DNA of 64,000 bases, taken from the NCBI GenBank assembly GCA_944320595.1, contig CALUIB010000004.1, positions 1 through 64,000 of the forward strand. The letters are read 5' to 3'. The stretch comes from an uncultured Muribaculaceae bacterium. Its GTDB lineage: Bacteria > Bacteroidota > Bacteroidia > Bacteroidales > Muribaculaceae. This document shows positions 45,275 to 53,099 of the stretch, piece after piece; position 1 is the stretch's first letter, and every line of letters begins with the position of its first letter. The notes under the pieces are model-generated. The model saw nothing but the letters and a program-made list of their open reading frames with translations, ran no database searches and was not told where the DNA came from. The position numbers were made by a program, and so were the translations under genes.

Positions 45275-45424
45275 CTGTCTCAGAGAGGTCGAACAACCGC
45301 TGCTGGCGAATAAATTCGACAACTCCGAGGCCGCCAGTAAGGGCGTTTACTTGCACCTCGGGTTCGGCTCCCACTGATTGCCTCACGCCGAGATTAAGTA
45401 TGACTGGACGGCTTTGCCGCCCAG
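45275..45424 (-). repeat. Dispersed intergenic repeat, copy 2
   Basis: Reverse-oriented partner of 13566-13713. Read on the minus strand it starts with hairpin GGGCGGC/GCCGTCC (45406-45422), then CTCGGCGTGAGGC, GAGCCGAACCC, GGCGGCCTCGGAG. The open frame LNLGVRQSVGAEPEV is shared with copy 1 (LNLGVRRLVEAEPWV). It lies downstream of the gap terminator. Confidence 0.8.
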
Positions 45425-45508
45425 TATTCTTGGCATCCTCACCAAATGGTGAATGCAGACATTCATAAAAAATTATCAGCAAATCGCAATGGTTTCATAA
45501 AAAAAACA

Positions 45509-45516
45509 TATATTTG
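45509..45516 (+). promoter_or_regulatory. -7 box TATATTTG and ~190-nt leader
   Basis: TATATTTGC fits TAnnTTTG. The predicted transcript runs about 190 nt before the 45716 start codon. The leader contains purine-rich blocks and a possible AGGAA/TTCCT pairing (45652-45687). I see no known riboswitch. Confidence 0.55.
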
Positions 45517-45715
45517 CGGCGTGAAAAGATTGTTTGTGCCATGCAATTGTTGGCACGATAATTGAAATACTGATATACGAAAGACAGTTTTTAGGTTTAT
45601 TTTTATCACATAAAAAGAGAGTTCCCCCACTCGGAGGAGTACAGGAACGGAGAATTAGAAATTCCTGCCAGCAACAAAATAGCGCAGGAGAGTAGTAACT
45701 TAATTTTTTGAGGTT

Positions 45716-45952
45716 ATGAAAAAGATTGTAAAAGATGTTTTAGGTTATGTGTCGTTAGTGCTTGTGTTACCGTTTGTTGTTCCGGCCGGGTTGGTGGTCA
45801 TGGCCGGGCTTTATGTAGCCCAGCTGCTTATAAGACTGGTCGGCGGCGGCAACAACGAAGGCACAGAGAAGAAGGCTACCGAGCCGGTCGCCGAAAACGA
45901 CAAATGGAGCGGCGTGAGTGCTCCGCTCAGTTGGAATTGTTTGAACATTTGA
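45716..45952 (+). CDS. Small membrane protein
   Basis: 78 aa. MKKIVKDVLGYVSLVLVLPF opens one long hydrophobic stretch, possibly two short helices (VVPAGLVVMAGLYVAQLLIR), followed by a Glu/Lys-rich soluble tail. The dedicated promoter, the long leader and a start preceded by a TTTTTTGAGGTT-like sequence support a real gene. No family recognised. A poor GC hairpin with a T7 run follows at 45991-46015. Confidence 0.6.
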   Translation: MKKIVKDVLGYVSLVLVLPFVVPAGLVVMAGLYVAQLLIRLVGGGNNEGTEKKATEPVAENDKWSGVSAPLSWNCLNI

Positions 45953-45990
45953 AAGGAGCAGAGAATGATGCTTGCTGCAGCACCGCCACG

Positions 45991-46066
45991 GCGGTAGTTA
46001 GCCGCAAGTTTTTTTGCATAGCAATAAGTCCAATTGGCCGTATTTTGCCAATTGGACTTATTGCTA
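45991..46066 (+). terminator. Terminator hairpin plus 20-bp-stem inverted repeat
   Basis: A short stem GCGG/CCGC with T7 (to 46015) is followed by a perfect inverted repeat, TAGCAATAAGTCCAATTGGC (46019-46038) and its complement (46047-46066), around an 8-nt loop. It sits between convergent genes and probably insulates both. The long stem itself has no T-run on either strand. Confidence 0.65.
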
Positions 46067-46090
46067 TATACAAGCCTCGTAAAAGGCTGC

Positions 46091-47743
46091 TCAGCAATGC
46101 TTGTTGCGGATTTCCACGCGGCGTATCTTGCCGCTTATGGTCTTTGGCAGCTCATCGACAAATTCCACCACGCGCGGATACTTGTAGGGGGCGGTGGTGT
46201 GCTTCACGTGGTCTTGTATCTCTTTCACCAGTTCGGGTCCCTCCTTCCCCTTATACTCCTTTGACAGCACTATGGTGGCCTTCACCACCTGGCCGCGTAT
46301 CTCGTCGGGCACACCGGTGATGGCGCATTCCACCACGGCAGGATGAGTCATCAGTGCCGATTCCACCTCAAAGGGGCCTATGCGGTAACCGCTCGACTTG
46401 ATAACGTCGTCCTTGCGCCCAATGAACCAGTAGTAGCCATCCTCGTCACGCCAAGCCACGTCGCCAGTGTGATAGATGTCGTCGTGGTATTGCTGATGCG
46501 TCAGCTCCGGGTCACGGTAATATTCCTTGAACAGCCCCACTGGCCGCTTGCCATGGGTCTTTATCACTATTTCCCCCTCCTCGCCGTCTTCGGCCCAGCG
46601 GCCATCTGAGGTGAGCAGCGCAATGTCGTAAACGGGGCCTTTCTTGCCCATCGAGCCGGGGCGCGGCTCCACCCACGGGTAGGTGCCTATGGTGACGGTA
46701 GTCTCGGTTTGCCCGTAAGCCTCCATCAGCTTTATGCCTGTGAGTTTCAGCCATTCGTCATACACGTTAGGGTTCAACGCCTCGCCCGCTATGGTGCAAT
46801 AACGCAACGTGGAGAGGTCGAATTGCGTGAGGTCTTCGCGGATTAGGAAACGGAACACCGTGGGCGGTGCGCAGAACGACGTGATGCCATAGTTGTGTAT
46901 CATGTGCAGCACATCTACTGGCTTGAACTTCTCGAAGTCATAGACAAACACGTTGGCACCCACGAGCCACTGCCCGTAGTATTTGCCCCACACGGCCTTG
47001 CCCCAACCCGTGTCGGCAAGCGTAAAGTGCAGGCTATTTTCGTCAAGGTTGTGCCAATAGCGGGCTGTGATGATGTGGCCAAGCGGATAGGTAAAGTCGT
47101 GCGCCACCATCTTTGGCTCGCCCGTCGTCCCCGATGTGAAATACATCAGCGAAATGTCGTCGTTATGGTTGACAAATGCCGGGCGCACAAATTCGGGTGC
47201 CTCTTGGCAGCCGCGATTGAAGTCTTTCCACCCGTCGGGTATCTCCGGGCCTATGGAAATTACGTGCTGCACCGACGGCGACTGCGGCAGGGCGCGGTTG
47301 ATGTGCTGCACCACGATGTCGTCGCCCACGGCCACTATGGCCTTTATGTCGGCGGCGTTGGCACGGTATATTATATCCTTCTCGGTGAGCAGGTGCGTGG
47401 CCGGTATCACCGTGGCACCTATCTTGTGCAGGGCGGTTATGGCAGTCCAAAACTGGTAGCGACGCTTCATTATAAGCATCACCATGTCGCCGTGGCCTAT
47501 CCCAAGCTGCATGAAGTAGGCCGCCGCACGGTCGCTCTCGCGCTTTATGTCGGCAAATGTGAACTGGCGAGCCTCGCCCGCGTCGTTCACCCACAGCAGT
47601 GCTTTCTTGTCGGGGGCTATGCGAGCCCACTCGTCCACCACATCGTATGCAAAATTAAAATTTTCGGGAACATTAATGCGGAAATTCTGCATAAAGTCCT
47701 CGTAAGAAGTGAAATCGACTTTATCGATATATTTTTCTAACAT
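46091..47743 (-). CDS. Acyl-CoA synthetase (AMP-forming), acetyl/medium-chain type
   Basis: 550 aa ANL-superfamily enzyme that activates a carboxylic acid to acyl-CoA via acyl-AMP. It has the P-loop YFTSGTTGEPKMV, A5 motif LMEAYGQTETT, A7-A8 YHTGDVAWRDEDGYYWFIGR KDDVIKSSGYRIGPFEVES and the A10 catalytic lysine in KTISGKIRRVEIR. It resembles the medium-chain/acetate synthetases of gut Bacteroidales; the exact chain length cannot be read from sequence. It is encoded 20 nt after an XRE/cupin regulator in the same operon, a recurrent pair in this group. Confidence 0.93.
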   Translation of the reverse strand: MLEKYIDKVDFTSYEDFMQNFRINVPENFNFAYDVVDEWARIAPDKKALLWVNDAGEARQFTFADIKRESDRAAAYFMQLGIGHGDMVMLIMKRRYQFWTAITALHKIGATVIPATHLLTEKDIIYRANAADIKAIVAVGDDIVVQHINRALPQSPSVQHVISIGPEIPDGWKDFNRGCQEAPEFVRPAFVNHNDDISLMYFTSGTTGEPKMVAHDFTYPLGHIITARYWHNLDENSLHFTLADTGWGKAVWGKYYGQWLVGANVFVYDFEKFKPVDVLHMIHNYGITSFCAPPTVFRFLIREDLTQFDLSTLRYCTIAGEALNPNVYDEWLKLTGIKLMEAYGQTETTVTIGTYPWVEPRPGSMGKKGPVYDIALLTSDGRWAEDGEEGEIVIKTHGKRPVGLFKEYYRDPELTHQQYHDDIYHTGDVAWRDEDGYYWFIGRKDDVIKSSGYRIGPFEVESALMTHPAVVECAITGVPDEIRGQVVKATIVLSKEYKGKEGPELVKEIQDHVKHTTAPYKYPRVVEFVDELPKTISGKIRRVEIRNKHC

Positions 47744-47763
47744 ATTACAGCTGATTTTTCAGG

Positions 47764-48321
47764 TTATGAAATAATAGCGAGGAAACGCACCGGCTTGCCG
47801 TCAAGGGCGCGCATACGATGCGGCAGCGACGAGTTGAAAATTATGCTGTCGCCAGTTTCGAGCGTGAACGTGTTGCCCGAAATTTGCATCTCCATGCGGC
47901 CTTCCACCACATAGTTGAACTCTTGCCCGTCGTGCGAATTGTAGTCGCCTCGCGGCTTGTCGCTCGGTTCCACGGTCACCATGTATGGGTTAATCACCTT
48001 GTTTGAAAATCCTGCCGCAAGGGCTTGGTAACTGTAGGCCTTCGACCGTTCGACGCTTACGCCATTGCCACAGCGAGTAACAAAATAGCTGCTCATCTTG
48101 GGTTCTTCGCCAAACAAGATTGCCGGCAGCTCCACGCCGAATTTATGCGCCAATGTTCGCACGAAGCTCACAGGCACGTCGATTTCGCCGCTCTCGTAGG
48201 CACGATACACGTTGCTGTCGATACCGCACACATTGGCGACCTCCTCGGCACTCATGTCGAGAGCCTCGCGCAACCCTTTCAGCCGCTTGGCCACCTCTTC
48301 TATATCTTCGATTTTTGTCAT
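47764..48321 (-). CDS. XRE-type regulator with C-terminal cupin domain
   Basis: 185 aa. The N-terminal HTH_3 domain (about 10-65) has LKGLREALDMSAEEVANVCG and NVYRAYESGEIDVPVSFVRT. The C-terminal cupin (about 110-183) has HDGQEFNYVVEGRMEMQISG and LETGDSIIFNSSLPHRM. This fusion is typical of small-molecule-responsive regulators. Its place directly in front of the acyl-CoA synthetase gene suggests it senses the acid or acyl-CoA and controls the operon. Confidence 0.92.
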   Translation of the reverse strand: MTKIEDIEEVAKRLKGLREALDMSAEEVANVCGIDSNVYRAYESGEIDVPVSFVRTLAHKFGVELPAILFGEEPKMSSYFVTRCGNGVSVERSKAYSYQALAAGFSNKVINPYMVTVEPSDKPRGDYNSHDGQEFNYVVEGRMEMQISGNTFTLETGDSIIFNSSLPHRMRALDGKPVRFLAIIS

Positions 48322-48403
48322 ATTGAAATATATAATTTTTACGTATTAACGCTTTAAATGTTAAACACACGCCAAATGGCACTGTTTCTTAACTACTTTG
48401 AAG

Positions 48404-48435
48404 CAAATATATAGAAAATGAAACCACTCAGCAAA
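48404..48435 (-). promoter_or_regulatory. Promoter of the regulator/acyl-CoA synthetase operon
   Basis: Minus-strand TTTG (48432-48435), 20 nt, TATATTTG (48404-48411): complete consensus. Leader of about 75 nt before 48321. Confidence 0.85.
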
Positions 48436-48645
48436 CTTTTAAGAAAAAAGAATAATATTTCACCATTTTACGGTACGCATCGCCCCCAAGTGTGCATTTT
48501 TCTGCACATAACCCCCTGTTGTGTGCCATATTAAGCAATTATACCGATTATTTGCAAATAAGCACACATGTAATAAACGCAATTTGTACAACTGACTGTT
48601 TATTGGTTAAATTTGTTAAAATATTACGCCGCCTTTAATATAAAC

Positions 48646-48688
48646 AATCTCCATGCACTTACCATATAGATGTAAGGGCATGGAGATT
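48646..48688 (-). terminator. Hairpin after the GLUG/Big_2 protein gene
   Basis: AATCTCCATGC/GCATGGAGATT outer stem with an inner CTTAC/GTAAG stem, about 80 nt past the stop at 48767. Minus-strand tail TGTTTATATT is moderately T-rich. The region 48436-48645 is AT-rich and I see no gene in it. Confidence 0.6.
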
Positions 48689-48766
48689 ATTCAATGCAAG
48701 TTTTCTAATATTATACCAAAATTCCTAATTTATAATTCAAGATATATTTTTTAGGATTTTACAAAC

Positions 48767-50941
48767 TTAGGGGACAAATACTTTATATGAATTGCCCATT
48801 ATACGCACAATGTAAAGAGAGCTACCGGTCACGTCTATTACATTTTCATTACCACTGTGCACAAGTTGCCCTGTCAAGGTGTAAACAACAACTGGTACAT
48901 CGCCACTTTTACCCGAAATCATGATGCGTCCTTTTGCTGTTGACACATCAACATTGCCAACGCCAACATTGTCGATGCCACTGGTTGGGTCGGTAACGGT
49001 CACACTGCAATTGGCCGATAGGTTGCTACCGTCATTGGTGGTTGCAGTAATTGTAGCCGAGCCAGCCTCAACGGCAGTAACCAAGCCATTGTCATCGACA
49101 GTAGCCACCCCTGTGTCGCTACTAATCCATGTCACGCTCTTGTCGTCGGCATCTTCGGGCATGACGGTTGCCATTAATTGCCATGTAGCCCCTTTTTCCA
49201 TAGAGAGTTCGGTCTTATCCAAGGCAATCGTTTCGACCAATTTCTGATTTACTGTCACTTGGCAGATTGCTTTAACTTCGGGGCTTCCAGCCGAAGTGGC
49301 AGTAATCTCAGCCTCTCCTGCCGCAATGGCCGTAACCAAACCGTTGCAATCAACTGTTGCCACACTGGCGTTGCTGCTGCTCCACAGCACGGTTGTGTTG
49401 TGCGCATTCTCAGGCAATATAGTAGCCACAATGCCCAATGTCAATCCTTTATCCAACGACACTCCGGCATTATTAAGGGTGATTTCTGTGACTGGAACAT
49501 AAAAATCGGGCAAATAAGGGAACGATGTTCCTTCATCAATTTTCCAAGTATTGGTAAAATCCCATTCCATGGCTCTGTAAGTGGCTTGTTTCATCAGGTC
49601 GGCTTTTGACCGTGCCGTTCCATTCTCTGGACTATCAACCACATTTTGCAATTCACCGCCCACGGTCACTTCCATTTCGGCAAGCGCATAATTTTGGGTT
49701 GTTTCAAGGGTTCCTGTATTAACACCAGCAATGCGCCCTGCTACTACGCCCGACAATGCGGCATTTGCAGCCACACAGCCAGTTATCGAGCCTGAATTGT
49801 CTGCACATATTCCACCTACTGTGTTTCCCGACACCTTGCCATAGAAATAGCAATTCCGTATGGTTCCGTTGTTCGAGGCCGAAATTCCTCCGCCATAGCC
49901 AAATGTTTCGACATCCACATTACTATAGCAATTTATAACTTGCGTACTGCTGGTGGACGACCTTAATATTCCTCCGACAAAAGATTCCATGTTCCGACCT
50001 TCCACACTTATGGAACCAGAAGTATAACAGCCTGTAATCAAGGCATTATCTGATACCGATACAGCAATGCCGCCAACCGCCACGGGATAAGTGCCGTGTG
50101 CTGTTATCGTGCCGTTGAAAGAGCATTTCGATATGCGACCTCCATTTCCTCCTGCATTAAAGCTCGAAACGATACCGCCAAACGAGCCAAAATTGCTCGC
50201 TAAGGTCATTGTTGTTTCATCTACGTGACAATCTTCTATGAAATCTCCTTCTACATGACCGGCGATTCCTCCGACTCCATTACCACATTTCATGAAACCT
50301 TGAAACGTACAACCCGATATGTTACCATATAATGAACCGACAATTCCGCCAAAATTATTAATCCAACCAGACGTTCCGATTTTTGTCTCCTTGACATGGC
50401 AATTGGTTATGTCGGCATACGACGTTCCCACAATGCCGCCAATATCATTTGTCCAACTAAAAAGCTCTCCTTGAAACGAGCAATCAGATATCGCACTATT
50501 TTCACGCAGAATTCCAACAATACCTCCAAGAGTGCCGCCGTTCTCGATATTATAATTGGCATTCTCGATATTTATACCATATAATTTCGCATTCGTGGCA
50601 TTTCCAAACAAGCCTGCAGTGTCCGAAAAAATGTCAATCCAAACATTAGAGATTACGTGACCGTTACCATTAAATGTTCCCTCAAAAGGCTCGCTGCCAG
50701 AACCTAATGGTTTCCAACCTGTTACTGGGCTGTTTTCATTTAACCATGAGGACATGTCAATGTCTGCCTCAAGAGAGAAAAATACATCAGGCCCGCACAC
50801 GTTTCGCACTTCGTTCAATTGGTCGGCATTGGTGATGCGGTATGGGTCTTCGGCCGTGCCACTACCCGAGCCACTGAATTGCTGTGCAGCTGCCGTGAAC
50901 GCCACGCTGCAAAACAGCATCAATAATTTTAAATGTTTCAT
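48767..50941 (-). CDS. Secreted GLUG-repeat / Big_2 protein with T9SS-like tail
   Basis: 724 aa with signal peptide MKHLKLLMLFCSVAFTAAAQ. Residues about 100-440 are repeated GG(I/V)(V/A)G and NC-type blocks (GGIVGTSYADITNCHV, GGIAGHVEGDFIEDCHV, GGISASNNGTIRNCYF), i.e. GLUG-like beta-helix repeats. Two Big_2 Ig-like domains follow, each with VTEITLN/VETIALDK openings and ASVATVDCNGLVTA or TGVATVDDNGLVTA. The final 70 residues (VVVYTLTGQLVHSGN, then SSLYIVRIMGNSYKVFV) look like a T9SS type A sorting domain. Probably surface-bound. Lower GC than its neighbours, suggesting transfer or relaxed composition. Confidence 0.85.
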   Translation of the reverse strand: MKHLKLLMLFCSVAFTAAAQQFSGSGSGTAEDPYRITNADQLNEVRNVCGPDVFFSLEADIDMSSWLNENSPVTGWKPLGSGSEPFEGTFNGNGHVISNVWIDIFSDTAGLFGNATNAKLYGINIENANYNIENGGTLGGIVGILRENSAISDCSFQGELFSWTNDIGGIVGTSYADITNCHVKETKIGTSGWINNFGGIVGSLYGNISGCTFQGFMKCGNGVGGIAGHVEGDFIEDCHVDETTMTLASNFGSFGGIVSSFNAGGNGGRISKCSFNGTITAHGTYPVAVGGIAVSVSDNALITGCYTSGSISVEGRNMESFVGGILRSSTSSTQVINCYSNVDVETFGYGGGISASNNGTIRNCYFYGKVSGNTVGGICADNSGSITGCVAANAALSGVVAGRIAGVNTGTLETTQNYALAEMEVTVGGELQNVVDSPENGTARSKADLMKQATYRAMEWDFTNTWKIDEGTSFPYLPDFYVPVTEITLNNAGVSLDKGLTLGIVATILPENAHNTTVLWSSSNASVATVDCNGLVTAIAAGEAEITATSAGSPEVKAICQVTVNQKLVETIALDKTELSMEKGATWQLMATVMPEDADDKSVTWISSDTGVATVDDNGLVTAVEAGSATITATTNDGSNLSANCSVTVTDPTSGIDNVGVGNVDVSTAKGRIMISGKSGDVPVVVYTLTGQLVHSGNENVIDVTGSSLYIVRIMGNSYKVFVP

Positions 50942-51039
50942 GATGATTTTATTTTAATAGAAGCCTTTATTTCTACCATAATGCTGCACAATACTTTGCC
51001 ACAAATGCTTCATGGCAAAAGATATGCAACCATGCAATG

Positions 51040-51567
51040 TTATATAAGCAATCGATAAATAAGATTGGAAAGATTGATTGCGTAAACATCATTAAGCACC
51101 GTATTGTTAGGAAGAACAGGTGTCTTTTGACCGTATGGAGTTGTACCAAGGTAAGTTGAAGTCCAAATGATATTGCCATACCCATTGTTCGCAGCAAATG
51201 TCATGACTGCATTTTTGGTTTGCCCCGAGGTGTGGCAAGCAAGCACCACCACATCAAATGCTAATTTTCCATACAGCGCATTAACCGTATCTAATCCATT
51301 GTTAATCATGATGTCGTCATCACCCTCACTAATGAAACAAACCGTTTTAATCACCCCATTGATTCTAACTTCTACGACACACAGCACTCGCTGGCTATGT
51401 TTACCGGGCAAAAAACCGCCGGCACTTTTGCCCTGATAAGTAAAGAAATGCACATTGACAAATATTCCAAGTTGCTTGCTTAACGCAATGAAAAATTTTG
51501 CTGTGGCTGTGATGGATTGAGTTTTTCCACTGTTATCGGGAGCCGAAACTGCAATAATAGTACCCAT
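51040..51567 (-). CDS. Small P-loop-like protein of unknown function
   Basis: 175 aa. The N-terminus IIAVSAPDNSGKTQSITATA reads as a beta strand, a Walker A-like loop and a helix. Two later hydrophobic strands, FDVVVLACHTSG and NIIWTSTYLGT, sit where Walker B and a further core strand would. This looks like a compact P-loop NTPase or kinase-like fold, but the loop is not canonical and no family is recognised. GC is clearly below the window average. It has an unusually long, structured leader (51568-51979) with its own promoter. Confidence 0.65.
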   Translation of the reverse strand: MGTIIAVSAPDNSGKTQSITATAKFFIALSKQLGIFVNVHFFTYQGKSAGGFLPGKHSQRVLCVVEVRINGVIKTVCFISEGDDDIMINNGLDTVNALYGKLAFDVVVLACHTSGQTKNAVMTFAANNGYGNIIWTSTYLGTTPYGQKTPVLPNNTVLNDVYAINLSNLIYRLLI

Positions 51568-51979
51568 AATTTGTTACGTCTGTTCCGGCAGCTCCCCTTT
51601 ACCGGTGGTTTTTACTGGTTTTCTAAATGGCTACAAACGCAAAGACGTGGGAGTCTGTACCTGTTGCTCGTTCCACGCATAGAGGCCTTCGCATTGCCCG
51701 ATATAGTCTGAACGAGCAACACAGAAGCCCACGCCGATATGCTAAATGTGCCGATTGCCTACACCACACCCTTCCCGGGTGAAGCGCACATATCGGGCAA
51801 AATAAACATATCCCGCAAGCATCTACCGTTGCCTTGCTCCCGACTATATCTCAAGAAAGTTGCGAAGTTTCTATGCGCCGGATAACAAAGCGTCAAGTAA
51901 ACGCTTTACCTTATGTAGTCCCGCCATGATTGTTTCCTCCCCTCTAATCTAAGAGGAAACCTCGGCGCGGAATTCAAGG
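51568..51979 (-). ncRNA. Long structured leader upstream of the P-loop gene
   Basis: Read on the minus strand from the promoter at 51980-51987, this ~400-nt stretch contains a series of hairpins. These are GTTTCCTC/GAGGAAAC (51932-51960), AAAGCG/CGCTTT (51887-51907), GCAAG/CTTGC, CACCC/GGGTG, and a long stem in which CGTGGG/CCCACG (51646-51651, 51728-51733) encloses TGTTGCTCGTT/AACGAGCAACA (51662-51672, 51711-51721). It could be a regulatory leader or an independent structured RNA. I cannot assign it to a known family. Confidence 0.6.
51871..51927 (-). CDS. Possible 18-aa leader peptide
   Basis: MAGLHKVKRLLDALLSGA, preceded by GGGGAGGAAACAATC, an unusually good Shine-Dalgarno sequence for this phylum, within the structured leader. 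It may be a leader peptide whose translation affects folding of the downstream RNA. Very short, so coding status is uncertain. Confidence 0.35.
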   Translation of the reverse strand: MAGLHKVKRLLDALLSGA

Positions 51980-51987
51980 CAAAGTTA
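51980..51987 (-). promoter_or_regulatory. -7 box TAACTTTG of the structured leader
   Basis: Minus-strand TAACTTTGC fits TAnnTTTG; CTTG lies 18 nt upstream (52006-52009). Confidence 0.6.
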
Positions 51988-52081
51988 ATATAATTTTTTG
52001 ATTTACAAGCTAATCAAACAATTTACAATGAAATTTTGCTATTTCCTGTACTCTTAATGAACCGATTCAACTTCCAACCTC

Positions 52082-52140
52082 GGCTCTTTCATTTACCACA
52101 CAGACAGCCTGCGGGTGTGGCGACTTTAAATGAAAGAGCC
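52082..52140. repeat. Large composite hairpin
   Basis: GGCTCTTTCATTTA (52082-52095) pairs perfectly with 52127-52140, enclosing CCACAC/GTGTGG. No T-run on either side. It lies between the promoters of two divergent transcripts; role unknown. Confidence 0.7.
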
Positions 52141-52207
52141 ATTGAACTTCTTACAAAAACTTATGCGGAAAAAACGTGCAAAGTTTTTTTATTTTGTTGG
52201 AAACTAT

Positions 52208-52215
52208 TACTTTTG
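52208..52215 (+). promoter_or_regulatory. -7 box TACTTTTG for the TPR protein
   Basis: TACTTTTGC fits TAnnTTTG; 51 nt before the start codon at 52267. Confidence 0.65.
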
Positions 52216-52266
52216 CAAATCCAAAAATCATACGAAATCAATAAAAATATCATAGTTACACATAAA

Positions 52267-52941
52267 ATGGCTAAGAAGGAAGAAACACGCACGTCGATCG
52301 ACGAACTCAACGAGTCGCTGTCATCGATAGAGCAAAAGGTTGAAAACAACAAGAATTACATCTATTGGGTATGTGGCGCAATCGTGGTTATTGCCGCCGC
52401 CATCGTGGGTTACATATATGGCATACGCAACCCGGGACTGGAAGGTGCCCAAAGCGAAATATCGCAGGCCGACATGCAGCTTGCGCAAGGCAACGACTCC
52501 ATCGCGCTGGCTCAATACATGGCCGTAGCCGACGGTTACAGCAACTCGGTTGCCAACCGAGCCAACCTCAACGCAGCCATCCTGCTTTACAACGACGGCA
52601 AATATGACGAAGCGATAGGCTACATCAGCAATTTCGACCCCGAAGGGGTAATCATAGGCCCGGCATCGCAATCGCTCCTTGGCGACTGCTACGTGAACAC
52701 CGGCAAGCTCGACGAGGCCCTTGCCGCCTACGACAAGGCTATCGCGCTCTCAGCCGACAACAGCTATTACACGCCCTTGTTCATGGTGAAGAAAGCCACC
52801 ATCTACCGCGAGCAAAAGAATTATGCCGCCGAGGCAGACATATTCCAGTCTATCAAAGACAAGTATCCCGACTTCTCGCGCAACTACAACTTCGACGTTG
52901 ACAAATACTTAGACCGCGCCAAAGCTATGGCAGGCAAATAA
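52267..52941 (+). CDS. Membrane-anchored TPR protein
   Basis: 224 aa from ATG 52267 (MAKKEETRTSIDELNESLSS). The frame is open upstream, but that part precedes the promoter. A cytoplasmic helix is followed by one membrane helix (about 32-54, YWVCGAIVVIAAAIVGYIYG) and tetratricopeptide repeats (ALAQYMAVADGYSNSVANRA, LLGDCYVNTGKLDEALAAYD, KATIYREQKNYAAEADIFQS). The layout matches YfgM/BamD-like TPR proteins of Bacteroidetes; it probably acts as an envelope chaperone or scaffold, but that is inferred. A hairpin (52971-53017) follows. Confidence 0.88.
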   Translation: MAKKEETRTSIDELNESLSSIEQKVENNKNYIYWVCGAIVVIAAAIVGYIYGIRNPGLEGAQSEISQADMQLAQGNDSIALAQYMAVADGYSNSVANRANLNAAILLYNDGKYDEAIGYISNFDPEGVIIGPASQSLLGDCYVNTGKLDEALAAYDKAIALSADNSYYTPLFMVKKATIYREQKNYAAEADIFQSIKDKYPDFSRNYNFDVDKYLDRAKAMAGK

Positions 52942-52970
52942 GCCTCACTCAGCGATAAGGAACAGAATAA

Positions 52971-53017
52971 CAACGATGGTGCAAAGTCCTGTTAAATCGG
53001 AATTTGCGCCATCGTTG
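52971..53017 (+). terminator. Hairpin after the TPR gene
   Basis: CAACGATGG.GCAAA pairs with TTTGC.CCATCGTTG around a 22-nt loop. There is no T-run; it may act as a weak terminator or mRNA 3'-end structure. Confidence 0.45.
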
Positions 53018-53040
53018 CGTCTTGCCAGTTACATATTGCA

Positions 53041-53048
53041 TATTTTTG
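53041..53048 (+). promoter_or_regulatory. -7 box TATTTTTG for the MATE gene
   Basis: Fits TAnnTTTG, 51 nt before the start at 53100; nearest TTG elements are 16 and 23 nt upstream, off the ideal spacing. Confidence 0.5.
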
Positions 53049-53099
53049 TTAAATGTAAGAATCACTATCTGTCTCACTTTTTATTAAAGGGAAATTTGT

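Noticed and set aside
51600-51979. Calling the structured leader a 6S RNA, tmRNA or RNase P RNA
   Set aside because: I could not find the diagnostic conserved blocks of any of these; left as an unassigned structured RNA.
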